From NCBI RefSeq assembly GCF_025145285.1, contig NZ_CP102251.1, forward strand, positions 372,001-436,000: a stretch of 64,000 bases of DNA, read 5' to 3'. The stretch's first letter is position 1, and each line of letters begins with the position of its first letter. The position numbers and the translations under genes are program-made. The notes under the pieces are model-generated. The model worked only from the letters and a program-made list of their open reading frames with translations, was not told the origin of the DNA and searched no databases. Below, in pieces: positions 55,794-64,000 of the stretch. Origin of the DNA: Alistipes onderdonkii (GTDB lineage: Bacteria > Bacteroidota > Bacteroidia > Bacteroidales > Rikenellaceae).

Positions 55794-57644
55794 ATGGCAA
55801 ATACCAAAAGTGAAAAGCTGTTCACCGAATTCCCGCCGGTTCCGACCGAGAAGTGGGAGGAGGTGATTACGGCCGACCTGAAAGGTGCTGATTACGAGCG
55901 CAAGCTGGTATGGAAAACGGGCGAAGGTTTCAACGTCCGGCCTTACTACCGCGCCGAGAACCTCGAGGGCATCAAGTTCCTGGGCTCGCAGGCAGGCGAG
56001 TTCCCTTACGTACGCGGTACGCATGCGCACAACCGCTGGCGCGTACACCAGACCGTGAGCGTCGTATGCCCCAAGGAGGCAAACGCCGAGGCACTGAAAA
56101 TCCTCAACGCAGGTGTCGACTCGCTCGGCTTCTGCATCGCGTCGGCGGATTTTTCGGCGGCAGACCTCGACATGCTGCTCAAGGACATCTGCATTCCGGC
56201 TGTCGAGATCACCTTCTGCGGAGAGAAAATGGCCAATGTCGCCGAGCTCGTCCTGGCGAAAGTCGAAAAGGAGGGCATCGCCAAGGAGGATGTCCGCATC
56301 GCATTCTGCATCGACCCGCTGGTAAAAGGGCTTTCGTCGAAAGGCGATTTCTGCTCGCCCAACGGTGAAAAGTGCATCGCCCGCATCGTCGAGCTGATCC
56401 ACAAGACCAAGGAGTACAAGCACGTGCGCATCGTAACCGTTGCGGGACAGACCTTCGGCAACTCGGGTTCGACCATCGTCGAAGAGCTGGCATTCACCCT
56501 TTCGGCAGGCCACGACTACCTCGTACGCCTGACGGACGCAGGGCTGGACGTCGACGCGGCCGCACGCAAACTGCGCTTCTCGTTCTCGGTAAGCTCCAAC
56601 TATTTCATGGAGATCGCCAAATTCCGCGCGGCACGCATGCTGTGGGCCAACATCGTCAAGGGCTACGGCCCGGCGAAGAACTGCGCCTGCAAGATGCACA
56701 TCCACGCCGAGACCTCGCGGTGGAACCAGACCGTCTACGACCCCTATGTGAACATGCTGCGCGGCACGACCGAGGCCATGTCGGCCACGATCGCCGGCGT
56801 ACATTCGCTGGAGGTGATGCCGTTCGACACCTCGTTCGAAAACCCGACCGAGTTCTCGAAGCGCATCGCCCGCAACGTCGAGCTGCTGCTCAAGAACGAG
56901 TCGCATTTCGACCAGGTCGTCGACCCGGCAGGAGGCTCGTACTATGTCGAGAACCTCACGCAGTCGATCGCAGCCGAAGCCTGGAAGCTTTTCCTCGAAA
57001 TCGAGCAGAAGGGAGGCTACACCGAGGCTTACAAGGCCGGCCTGATCGTCGAGCGTATCAAAGCGTCGGCCGCAGCCAAGGACAAGAACATCGCTACGCG
57101 CCGCCAGACGCTGCTCGGCGCCAACCAATATCCCAACTTTACGGAGGTCGCCGGCAAGGAGATCACCGCCGAGTCCGTTACGCGCAAGCAGGCCGAGGGC
57201 AATGTACTCGTCCCCTACCGCGGTGCCATGGCGTTCGAAGAGATGCGCCTGCAGGTGGATCGCAGCGGCAAGGAGCCCAAGGCATTCATGCTGACGTGCG
57301 GCAACCTGGGCATGGCCCGCGCCCGCTCGCAGTTCTCGTGCAATTTCTTCGCATGCGCCGGCATCAAGGTGATCGACAACACTTATTTCAAGTCGATCGA
57401 AGAGGGCGCGAAGGCCGCACTCGAATCCAAGGCGCAGATCGTCGTGGTCTGCGCAAGCGACGACGACTATGCGGAGGCAGCCCCGAAAGTCAAGGAGCTG
57501 CTCGGCGGCAAGGCGATCCTGGTGGTTGCCGGGGCACCGGCCTGCGCACCCGAACTGGAAGCGCAGGGCATCACGAATTTCATAAACGTGAAGTCCAACG
57601 TCTTGGAAACACTTAAGTTCTACCTTAAAGAGATGGGAATCTAA
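55794..57644 (+). CDS. mutA: Methylmalonyl-CoA mutase small subunit
   Basis: 616 aa. Non-catalytic partner of MutB. Mutase barrel (RPYYRAENLEGIKFLGSQAG, GNSGSTIVEELAFTLSAGHD, ETSRWNQTVYDPYVNMLRGT) followed by a degenerate cobalamin-like domain: the DxHxxG site is absent, as expected for the small subunit. Two bases before mutB. Confidence 0.96.
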   Translation: MANTKSEKLFTEFPPVPTEKWEEVITADLKGADYERKLVWKTGEGFNVRPYYRAENLEGIKFLGSQAGEFPYVRGTHAHNRWRVHQTVSVVCPKEANAEALKILNAGVDSLGFCIASADFSAADLDMLLKDICIPAVEITFCGEKMANVAELVLAKVEKEGIAKEDVRIAFCIDPLVKGLSSKGDFCSPNGEKCIARIVELIHKTKEYKHVRIVTVAGQTFGNSGSTIVEELAFTLSAGHDYLVRLTDAGLDVDAAARKLRFSFSVSSNYFMEIAKFRAARMLWANIVKGYGPAKNCACKMHIHAETSRWNQTVYDPYVNMLRGTTEAMSATIAGVHSLEVMPFDTSFENPTEFSKRIARNVELLLKNESHFDQVVDPAGGSYYVENLTQSIAAEAWKLFLEIEQKGGYTEAYKAGLIVERIKASAAAKDKNIATRRQTLLGANQYPNFTEVAGKEITAESVTRKQAEGNVLVPYRGAMAFEEMRLQVDRSGKEPKAFMLTCGNLGMARARSQFSCNFFACAGIKVIDNTYFKSIEEGAKAALESKAQIVVVCASDDDYAEAAPKVKELLGGKAILVVAGAPACAPELEAQGITNFINVKSNVLETLKFYLKEMGI

Positions 57645-57646
57645 TC

Positions 57647-59785
57647 ATGAGAGCTAAATTTTCAGAACTGACATACGACGCAGGCCAGCAGAAAAGTTGC
57701 TGCGCCTCGAAAGGCTGCGGACAGGTCGAGCCGTGGCTGACGGCCGAGGGTATTCCCGTCAAGGGCGCCTATACGGCCCAAGACCTCGAAGGCATGGAGC
57801 ACCTGAACTATGCGGCAGGTATCGCCCCGTTCCTGCGCGGCCCCTACTCGACGATGTACGTGATGCGCCCGTGGACGATCCGCCAGTATGCGGGTTTCTC
57901 GACCGCCGAGGAGTCCAACGCATTCTACCGCCGCAACCTGGCCGCCGGGCAGAAGGGTCTGTCGGTGGCATTCGACCTTGCTACGCACCGCGGCTACGAC
58001 GCCGACCACCCGCGCGTGGTGGGCGACGTGGGCAAAGCCGGCGTGTCGATCTGCTCGGTCGAGGACATGAAGGTACTGTTCAACGGCATTCCGCTCGACA
58101 AGATGTCGGTGTCGATGACCATGAACGGCGCCGTGCTGCCCATCCTGGCATTCTACATCGTGACGGGTCTGGAGCAGGGCTGCACACTCGACCAGCTGGC
58201 CGGTACGATCCAGAACGACATCCTTAAGGAGTTCATGGTGCGTAACACCTATATTTATCCTCCCGAGTTCTCGATGCGCATCATTGCCGACATCTTCGAG
58301 TACACCTCGAAGAACATGCCCAAGTTCAACTCGATCTCGATCTCGGGGTACCACATGCAGGAGGCAGGCGCCACGGCCGACATCGAGCTGGCCTACACGC
58401 TGGCCGACGGACTGGAGTACCTGCGCGCAGGTATCAACGCAGGCATGTCGGTGGACGCCTTCGCCCCCCGCCTGTCGTTCTTCTGGGCAATCGGCATGAA
58501 CCACTTCATGGAGATCGCCAAGATGCGCGCGGCACGTATGCTGTGGGCCAAGATCGTCAAGCAGTTCGAGCCCAAGAACCCCAAGTCGCTGGCGCTGCGT
58601 ACCCACTCGCAGACCTCGGGCTGGTCGCTCACGGAGCAGGATCCGTTCAACAACGTGGCACGTACCGCCATCGAGGCCATGGGCGCCGCCCTGGGACACA
58701 CCCAGTCGCTGCACACCAACGCTTTGGACGAGGCCATCGCCCTGCCGACCGACTTCTCGGCACGTATCGCCCGTAATACGCAGATCTACATCCAGGAGGA
58801 AACCAATATCTGCCGCGAGGTCGACCCGTGGGCAGGCTCCTACTACGTGGAGTCGCTCACCAACGAGATCGCCCACAAGGCATGGGAGCGTATCCAGGAA
58901 GTCGAGAAACTGGGCGGTATGGCCAAGGCTATCGAGACCGGTATTCCGAAGATGCGCATCGAGGAGGCTGCGGCCCGCAAGCAGGCACGCATCGACTCCG
59001 GCGAGGAGAAGATCATCGGCATCAACGAATACCGCCTGGAGAAAGAGGCCCCGATCGACATCCTGGCCGTAGACAACACCGCCGTGCGCGAGAGCCAGAT
59101 CAAGCGTCTGCAGGAGCTGCGCGCTTCGCGCGACGAGGCCGCCGTGAAGAAGGCCCTCGCAGCGATCACCGAGTGCGTGAAGACCAAGCAGGGCAACTTG
59201 CTGGAGCTGGCCGTCGAAGCCGCCAAGGTACGCGCTTCGCTGGGCGAGATTTCCGACGCCTGCGAAGTGGTGGTAGGCCGTTACAAAGCCGTCATACGTT
59301 CAATATCAGGAGTATATAGTTCAGAAGTGAAAAACGACAAACAGTTCGAGCGTGCCAAGGAGCTGTGCGCCGAATTCGCCAAGAAGGAAGGCCGCCAGCC
59401 GCGTGTCATGATCGCGAAGCTCGGCCAGGACGGCCACGACCGCGGTGCCAAGGTAGTAGCCACGGGTTATGCCGACATCGGTTTCGACGTCGACATGGGG
59501 CCGCTGTTCCAGACCCCGGAGGAGGCCGCAAAACAGGCTGTCGAGAACGACGTGCATGTAGTGGGCGTTTCGTCGCTCGCCGCAGGCCACCTGACCCTCG
59601 TGCCGCAGATCATCGCAGAGCTCAAGAAGCTCGGCCGCGAGGACATCATCGTGATTGTCGGCGGCGTAATCCCCCACCAGGATTACGACGAACTGTACCG
59701 CGACGGCGCCGCCGCCATCTTCGGCCCCGGCACCCCGATCGCCACGGCCGCCATCAAGATTCTGGAAATCCTGCTCGCCGAATAA
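57647..59785 (+). CDS. mutB: Methylmalonyl-CoA mutase large subunit
   Basis: 712 aa. Adenosylcobalamin enzyme converting between succinyl-CoA and methylmalonyl-CoA, the route to propionate in Bacteroidales. Substrate barrel with YSTMYVMRPWTIRQYAGFST, RTHSQTSGWSLTEQDPFNNV; B12 domain with axial His in KLGQDGHDRGAKVVATGYAD (about 595) and VGGVIPHQDYD. Complete. Confidence 0.98.
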   Translation: MRAKFSELTYDAGQQKSCCASKGCGQVEPWLTAEGIPVKGAYTAQDLEGMEHLNYAAGIAPFLRGPYSTMYVMRPWTIRQYAGFSTAEESNAFYRRNLAAGQKGLSVAFDLATHRGYDADHPRVVGDVGKAGVSICSVEDMKVLFNGIPLDKMSVSMTMNGAVLPILAFYIVTGLEQGCTLDQLAGTIQNDILKEFMVRNTYIYPPEFSMRIIADIFEYTSKNMPKFNSISISGYHMQEAGATADIELAYTLADGLEYLRAGINAGMSVDAFAPRLSFFWAIGMNHFMEIAKMRAARMLWAKIVKQFEPKNPKSLALRTHSQTSGWSLTEQDPFNNVARTAIEAMGAALGHTQSLHTNALDEAIALPTDFSARIARNTQIYIQEETNICREVDPWAGSYYVESLTNEIAHKAWERIQEVEKLGGMAKAIETGIPKMRIEEAAARKQARIDSGEEKIIGINEYRLEKEAPIDILAVDNTAVRESQIKRLQELRASRDEAAVKKALAAITECVKTKQGNLLELAVEAAKVRASLGEISDACEVVVGRYKAVIRSISGVYSSEVKNDKQFERAKELCAEFAKKEGRQPRVMIAKLGQDGHDRGAKVVATGYADIGFDVDMGPLFQTPEEAAKQAVENDVHVVGVSSLAAGHLTLVPQIIAELKKLGREDIIVIVGGVIPHQDYDELYRDGAAAIFGPGTPIATAAIKILEILLAE

Positions 59786-59804
59786 CGGTTCGGCCTGATA
59801 CGGT

Positions 59805-59834
59805 AATCCCCGCCGAGACGTCTCGGCGGGGATT
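59805..59834. terminator. mutAB terminator
   Basis: Perfect AATCCCCGCCGAGA / TCTCGGCGGGGATT, two-base loop, T run; also serves the convergent dehydrogenase gene. Confidence 0.85.
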
Positions 59835-59866
59835 TTTTCATGGATACAGATGGTCTCGGGGACAAG

Positions 59867-61009
59867 CTACAGGCAGGCTTCCAGAATCCTGCGCGCCATC
59901 GCCCCGTCGACATTGCGCGCCTCGCCGAACCTGCTGCCCGCAGCATTGAAGCGGCGTTCGATTTCGGCGATCGTAGTCTCGCCGATGCCCTCCTGCGAAA
60001 GATGCGTCGAAAGCCCCAGGGAACGGAAGAACTCCTCGTTGGCTGCAATCGTCCGCTCGATACGCTCCTCGTCGGAACCATCGGTGATACCCCATATCCG
60101 TTCGCCGTATTGCAGGAGTTTGCCGCGCTTCTGTCCGCGCAGCACGCGCAACGTACCGTTGATGACAATGGCGAGCGTCGCACCGTGCGTCAGCCCGTGC
60201 AGTGCGGTCAGCTCATGCCCGATCATATGCGTCGCCCAGTCCTGCGCCACTCCCATACGGATCATGTCGTTCAGTGCCAGGGTTGCCGCAAGCATATACT
60301 CCGACATCACGGCATAATCGTGCTGGTTCTCACGGATCCGGGGTGCGATCTCGATCACGGTATGCAGAATGCCTTCGGCCCAACGATCCATCAGGCGCGA
60401 CTGCCCGGGCGTAGTCATATATTGCTCCAGCACATGCACGTAGGTGTCGGCCAAGCCGTAGGCGATCTGCTTCTGCGGCAGCGAGAACAAGGCCTCGGGA
60501 TCGAGGATCGAAAAGAGCGGGTAGTCGCCGTTGAACGGGAATTTCTCCTTCGTTTCATGGCACGAGATCACCGAGCCGTTGTTCATTTCCGATCCCGTCG
60601 CCGACATCGTGAGCACCGTCCCGAGGGGAACGGTTTTATCCGCCTGCCCTTTCAGGACGATCTCCCACGGGTCACCGTCATAAAGCAGCCCTGCAGCGAT
60701 CAGCTTCGTACCGTCGATGACCGACCCGCCGCCCACGGCAAGCAGGAACTCCGAGCCGTGCTCACGCCCCAATGCGATGGCCTCGCGGACGGTCTCGACC
60801 GACGGATTGGGCTCGATGCCCCAGAATTCGACCCAGTCACGGCCTTCGAGGGCCTTGACGACCTGGTCGTAAATGCCGTTACGGCGCACGCTGCCGCCGC
60901 CGAAGGTAATCATAATCTTCTTGCCGGCAGGAATCAGCTTTGCGAGCTGGGCGATCTGCCCCTTACCGAAAACAAGTTTCGTCGGATTGTGATAAACAAA
61001 ATTATTCAT
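59867..61009 (-). CDS. Iron-dependent alcohol dehydrogenase (YqhD/BDH type)
   Basis: 380 aa, NAD(P)H-dependent reduction of aldehydes. Rossmann part with LVFGKGQIAQL, TFGGGSVRRNGIYDQV and AVGGGSVIDGTKLIA; metal site from Asp in GLADTYVHVLEQY and His residues in GHELTALHGLTHGATLAIV. Closest in style to YqhD and butanol dehydrogenases. Stands alone. Confidence 0.92.
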   Translation of the reverse strand: MNNFVYHNPTKLVFGKGQIAQLAKLIPAGKKIMITFGGGSVRRNGIYDQVVKALEGRDWVEFWGIEPNPSVETVREAIALGREHGSEFLLAVGGGSVIDGTKLIAAGLLYDGDPWEIVLKGQADKTVPLGTVLTMSATGSEMNNGSVISCHETKEKFPFNGDYPLFSILDPEALFSLPQKQIAYGLADTYVHVLEQYMTTPGQSRLMDRWAEGILHTVIEIAPRIRENQHDYAVMSEYMLAATLALNDMIRMGVAQDWATHMIGHELTALHGLTHGATLAIVINGTLRVLRGQKRGKLLQYGERIWGITDGSDEERIERTIAANEEFFRSLGLSTHLSQEGIGETTIAEIERRFNAAGSRFGEARNVDGAMARRILEACL

Positions 61010-61065
61010 AATAGTATGCGATATGTTTTGATACGACTTTTAAATATACGCAAAAATAACAAAAA

Positions 61066-61089
61066 GAACGCCGGAATATTCCGGCGTTC
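61066..61089. terminator. Terminator after the PpiD-like gene
   Basis: Perfect palindrome GAACGCCGGAAT/ATTCCGGCGTTC, A-rich on the left. Confidence 0.75.
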
Positions 61090-61119
61090 GAAAACTGTAT
61101 TCGATTTTTTATCCGAGAC

Positions 61120-63153
61120 TTAGAAATATTCGCCGCGCAGATCCTGGATCTTGGCCATCTGCTGGATGGCCTGCACCGAGAATTGCTGTGCCATGCTCTC
61201 GGCCATGGCCTGCGCACGCACCTTCTCGCCCTCGGCAGTCTGCTTGTCCGAAGTCTGGATGTCATCCACCTGGAAGACATAAACCCCCGACATGCCCTTC
61301 ACCGGAGCCGAAAGGACACCTTTCTCGGTCGTCGAAGCGATGGCGCCTACCAGACGGGGCTCGACGCCCGGGCCGTTCACGTAGAAGGCACCGAAAGTCA
61401 CGCCGTCGAAATCGGCGACCTCGGAACCGAGGCTGGCAGCCTGCTCGTCGAGCGTCGTACCGGCGATCTGCTTGGTGATATAATCGTATTTCTTGTCCCG
61501 GAGAACCTGGGCGCGAACCTGCGCAGCCACCTTATCGACCGGGGTATACTCATTGTCATCGATCTCGGTCAGCGTAGCGACCACATAGTCGTTGCCGACG
61601 GTGAAGATTTCCGAAAGATCGCCCGTCTTGGCACCGTAAGCCCAGCGGGCAACCTCACGCGAATCCTCCAGGCCGCGTATCGTACGCTCGCCCTGCGCCA
61701 GCGAGGCGACACGGGGAGTAACGGCCGCTTCCGAAGCGGCGTTGTTGAACGCCTCGACCGAGCCCTTGGCATTCACCGAGAAAGTGCCGGCCAGGTTGTG
61801 GGCATTGCGGCGCGTCGCAGCCGAAGCCTCGACGGGATAGGTGATCGTCGCCACCTGCATGTGCTTCGAAGGTTTGTCGGCACGGTACACCTGCATCAGC
61901 TGGATGGCATCGCCCGAAGCGACCTTCACCACGTCCCCCCGCTTGGCATTGGCCAGCGCGGCAACGAATTCGCCCGTGAAAGCCGAGAAGGGCACCACAC
62001 CCACTTCGCCGCCGTTGGCTGCCGTAGCTTCGTATACCGAATACTGCGAGGCGAGTTGTGCGAAATCGGCACCGCCCTTGATTACCGTCAGCAGGCTGTC
62101 GGCCAGCGCCTCCTGCGTATAGGGCAGCACGATATGGCGGATTCCCAGCGTATCGGGCACCATTTTCGAATCCAGCACACGGGCCATCGTCCACTGGTTG
62201 TTCTTCAGCACGGGGCCGTAAGTCTCACCCGCCAGCAGTGCCTTGGCCTCGTCCTCCGAAAGCTGAGCCGCCGAAACATAGGTATCGGCGATCTTGCCGT
62301 TGCGGTTGGCACGTACGAACGACTTCAGCTCCTCCGTAGCGGCGAACTGTGCGCCCACCTCGGCAACGCTCTTTTCGAGAGCGAGCATATCGTCGTCCGT
62401 GGGGGTAACCTCGAACACGACATACGACAGCGTACGCGAGGGAGTCTGCTTGAACATATCCTTATGGCTGTTGTAGTATGCCTTGATGTCGCCGGACTTC
62501 ACCTGGATCAGCGAATCGGGGACAGCCGAATATTTCTTGCCGGCCCATTTCCCGGAATAGGTATTGTTGGCCGCATTCACACCGTTCGTGACTTCGAGTG
62601 CATTGACATATACACCGCCCTTGATCAGGCCGAGGTACTTGGCGATCTCACGCTCCATGCGGGCCTGCTCGTTGAGCTGCGCCCACGCCTGCTGTGCCTG
62701 CGCATTCGTTTCGGCCTGCGCGAGGAACTGTCCGACGGCAGCCACGTTGTACTCACCCGTGCGGGGATCGGCGAAGGCGTTGTAAAACGCCTGCGACGGA
62801 TGCTGGCCGCTGACCATCGACAGACGCTCGGGCTCCGTAACGCGCAGCCCCATCTTGTCGAAACCGGGTTCCAGCACATACTTGCCGATCAGGGCCTGCC
62901 ATGCAGCATTGGCGAGCATGGCGGACTGCTGTTCGTCGCTCTCCTGGGCGCCGCTCTGCGCCTTGATCTGCTCGTACTGGTTGTAGTACTCCGAATAGTT
63001 GATTTTTTTACCGTTGATGACACCGACCCGGGGGTCGTTACCCGAGAAGCCCATTTCGGTCTTCAGGGAGAGAATGAAAGCCAAGAGGGCGCCTGCGATG
63101 ACAATCGACAGCACGATGCCGAACTTGGTGCGAAGAGTGTTTAAACTTGCCAT
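61120..63153 (-). CDS. ppiD: PpiD/SurA-type membrane-anchored peptidyl-prolyl isomerase
   Basis: 677 aa. One N-terminal helix (FGIVLSIVIAGALLAFIL), a SurA-like chaperone segment (GVINGKKINYSEYYNQYEQI), a central parvulin domain (GIRHIVLPYTQEALADSLLT, GGEVGVVPFSAFTGEFV) and a long C-terminal part. Periplasmic foldase for outer-membrane proteins; prolyl isomerase activity may be weak as in E. coli PpiD. Confidence 0.92.
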   Translation of the reverse strand: MASLNTLRTKFGIVLSIVIAGALLAFILSLKTEMGFSGNDPRVGVINGKKINYSEYYNQYEQIKAQSGAQESDEQQSAMLANAAWQALIGKYVLEPGFDKMGLRVTEPERLSMVSGQHPSQAFYNAFADPRTGEYNVAAVGQFLAQAETNAQAQQAWAQLNEQARMEREIAKYLGLIKGGVYVNALEVTNGVNAANNTYSGKWAGKKYSAVPDSLIQVKSGDIKAYYNSHKDMFKQTPSRTLSYVVFEVTPTDDDMLALEKSVAEVGAQFAATEELKSFVRANRNGKIADTYVSAAQLSEDEAKALLAGETYGPVLKNNQWTMARVLDSKMVPDTLGIRHIVLPYTQEALADSLLTVIKGGADFAQLASQYSVYEATAANGGEVGVVPFSAFTGEFVAALANAKRGDVVKVASGDAIQLMQVYRADKPSKHMQVATITYPVEASAATRRNAHNLAGTFSVNAKGSVEAFNNAASEAAVTPRVASLAQGERTIRGLEDSREVARWAYGAKTGDLSEIFTVGNDYVVATLTEIDDNEYTPVDKVAAQVRAQVLRDKKYDYITKQIAGTTLDEQAASLGSEVADFDGVTFGAFYVNGPGVEPRLVGAIASTTEKGVLSAPVKGMSGVYVFQVDDIQTSDKQTAEGEKVRAQAMAESMAQQFSVQAIQQMAKIQDLRGEYF

Positions 63154-63243
63154 ATAAATCGTTAATTATTCGTTTGTTTCGAATTAGCAGTCAAAGGTAG
63201 TAAAATTTATTCGGAAAAGGCCTTTATTATAATATAAAAATTC

Positions 63244-64000
63244 CTACAATTTCTTGACCCTCGCCAGCTCGATACGCGAACGCGTCGTACGCAGTATGCG
63301 CAACTGCAGGCCGCCGATGAAAACCGTTTCCCCGGCGGTCGGGATCCCGTCGTAATTGAAGATGATGAAGCCCGCCAGCGTATCGTATTCCTTGCTTTCT
63401 TCGATCCCCAGCCCGTATTTTTCATTGAGGTATTTCACCTCCAGCCGGCAGGAGAGGACATACTCGTCCTGGCCGACCTGCTTTTCGGTAAGGTCGGGTA
63501 TGTCGTGTTCGTCCTCTATCTCGCCGAAAATCTGTTCGAGCACGTCCTCGAGCGAAATGACGCCCGCCGTCCCGCCGAACTCGTCGATCACCACGGCGAT
63601 GTTGCTGCGGTGCTTGATGAAATTCTGCAACATCAGCTGCAGCGGCATGGTCTCGGGCACGAAATTGACCTGCATCATCACGTCGGCGATATTGGCCGGG
63701 CGCGTGAACAGGCTCTTCGAATTGACATAACCGACGATGTTGTCGATACTCTTGCGCCAGACGAAAATACGCGAATATTTCGAATCGACGAACCGCGCCG
63801 TGAGCTGCCCGATCGACGTGTCGTCGATATCCACCGCCTCGACATCCACACGCGGCACCATGCAGTCGCGAACCCGCAGGTCGGCGAAATCCAACGCATT
63901 CTGGAAAAGTTTGAACTCGTTGTCCGGCTCGGGGCGCGGTTCCGACGTATTGGTATCGAGCAGTGCCGCGAGGTCGTCGCGGCCGAAGCTGTGCGACACG
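63244..64000 (-). CDS. CNNM/CorC-family protein, GldE-like (partial)
   Basis: The frame is open to the right edge, so the N-terminal membrane part (DUF21) is outside. Present are two CBS domains (VRDCMVPRVDVEAVDIDDTS, YSRIFVWRKSIDNIVGYVNS, FIKHRSNIAVVIDEFGGTAG, SLEDVLEQIFGEI) and the C-terminal CorC/HlyC transporter-associated domain (YDTLAGFIIFNYDGIPTAGE). Bacteroidetes homologues are annotated GldE (gliding-motility associated) or hemolysin family; divalent-cation transport is possible. A GTG at 63999 is internal. Confidence 0.88.
   Translation of the reverse strand, partial: VSHSFGRDDLAALLDTNTSEPRPEPDNEFKLFQNALDFADLRVRDCMVPRVDVEAVDIDDTSIGQLTARFVDSKYSRIFVWRKSIDNIVGYVNSKSLFTRPANIADVMMQVNFVPETMPLQLMLQNFIKHRSNIAVVIDEFGGTAGVISLEDVLEQIFGEIEDEHDIPDLTEKQVGQDEYVLSCRLEVKYLNEKYGLGIEESKEYDTLAGFIIFNYDGIPTAGETVFIGGLQLRILRTTRSRIELARVKKL

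Overview
The window reads as chromosomal DNA of a GC-rich Bacteroidales, most likely Alistipes or a close relative (Rikenellaceae). This is inferred from gene content and style: promoters of the Bacteroidetes form TAnnTTTG, no purine-rich ribosome sites before most starts, type III glutamine synthetase, an S21 protein of Bacteroidetes type, a GldE-like CBS protein, and WG-repeat and TonB-plug-like proteins. No rRNA, tRNA or CRISPR array was found.

Layout. 1-6004 is one minus-strand operon: rsfS, ftsH, cdsA, psd, an AI-2E-family permease, then an open frame in which a riboflavin kinase domain runs without a stop codon into S-adenosylhomocysteine hydrolase (cut by the left edge). 6159-12712 holds a frameshifted lipoprotein gene, oxyR, trpS-ClC, a PAS protein and a small membrane-protein/XRE cassette. 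12846-15327 is the KDO operon kdsB-kdsA-kdsD with overlapping stops and starts. 15408-30117 carries lon, valS, rnhA, an MsbA-like ABC exporter, a sugar acetyltransferase, a PAS histidine kinase broken by a frameshift, ileS and a DksA-like protein. 30433-36339 is envelope-related: a POTRA/barrel protein, a WG-repeat lipoprotein and a BlaI/M56 signalling pair.

36660-47963 is a mobile island: an IntDOT-like integrase, a DUF3408 protein, a likely oriT, two mobilization genes, and AT-richer cargo (two lipoproteins, a methyltransferase, a subtilisin-like protease, an S74 chaperone-domain protein, a DUF3244-like exported protein and a TPR/membrane/HTH regulator). It is flanked by 8-bp direct repeats and appears to have split the terminator of rpsU: joining the outer flanks rebuilds a perfect 9-bp stem followed by a T run.

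47990-64000 returns to the chromosome: rpsU, a helix-hairpin-helix protein, a UbiD-type decarboxylase, murQ with a sugar kinase, glnN with a strongly structured leader, mutA-mutB (methylmalonyl-CoA mutase), an iron alcohol dehydrogenase, a PpiD-like foldase and a GldE-like protein cut by the right edge.

The items most worth a second look are the kinase-SAH hydrolase fusion, the terminator-targeting island and its protease cargo, the glnN leader RNA, and three intergenic stretches of degenerate short-period tandem repeats (14, 12 and 9 bp).
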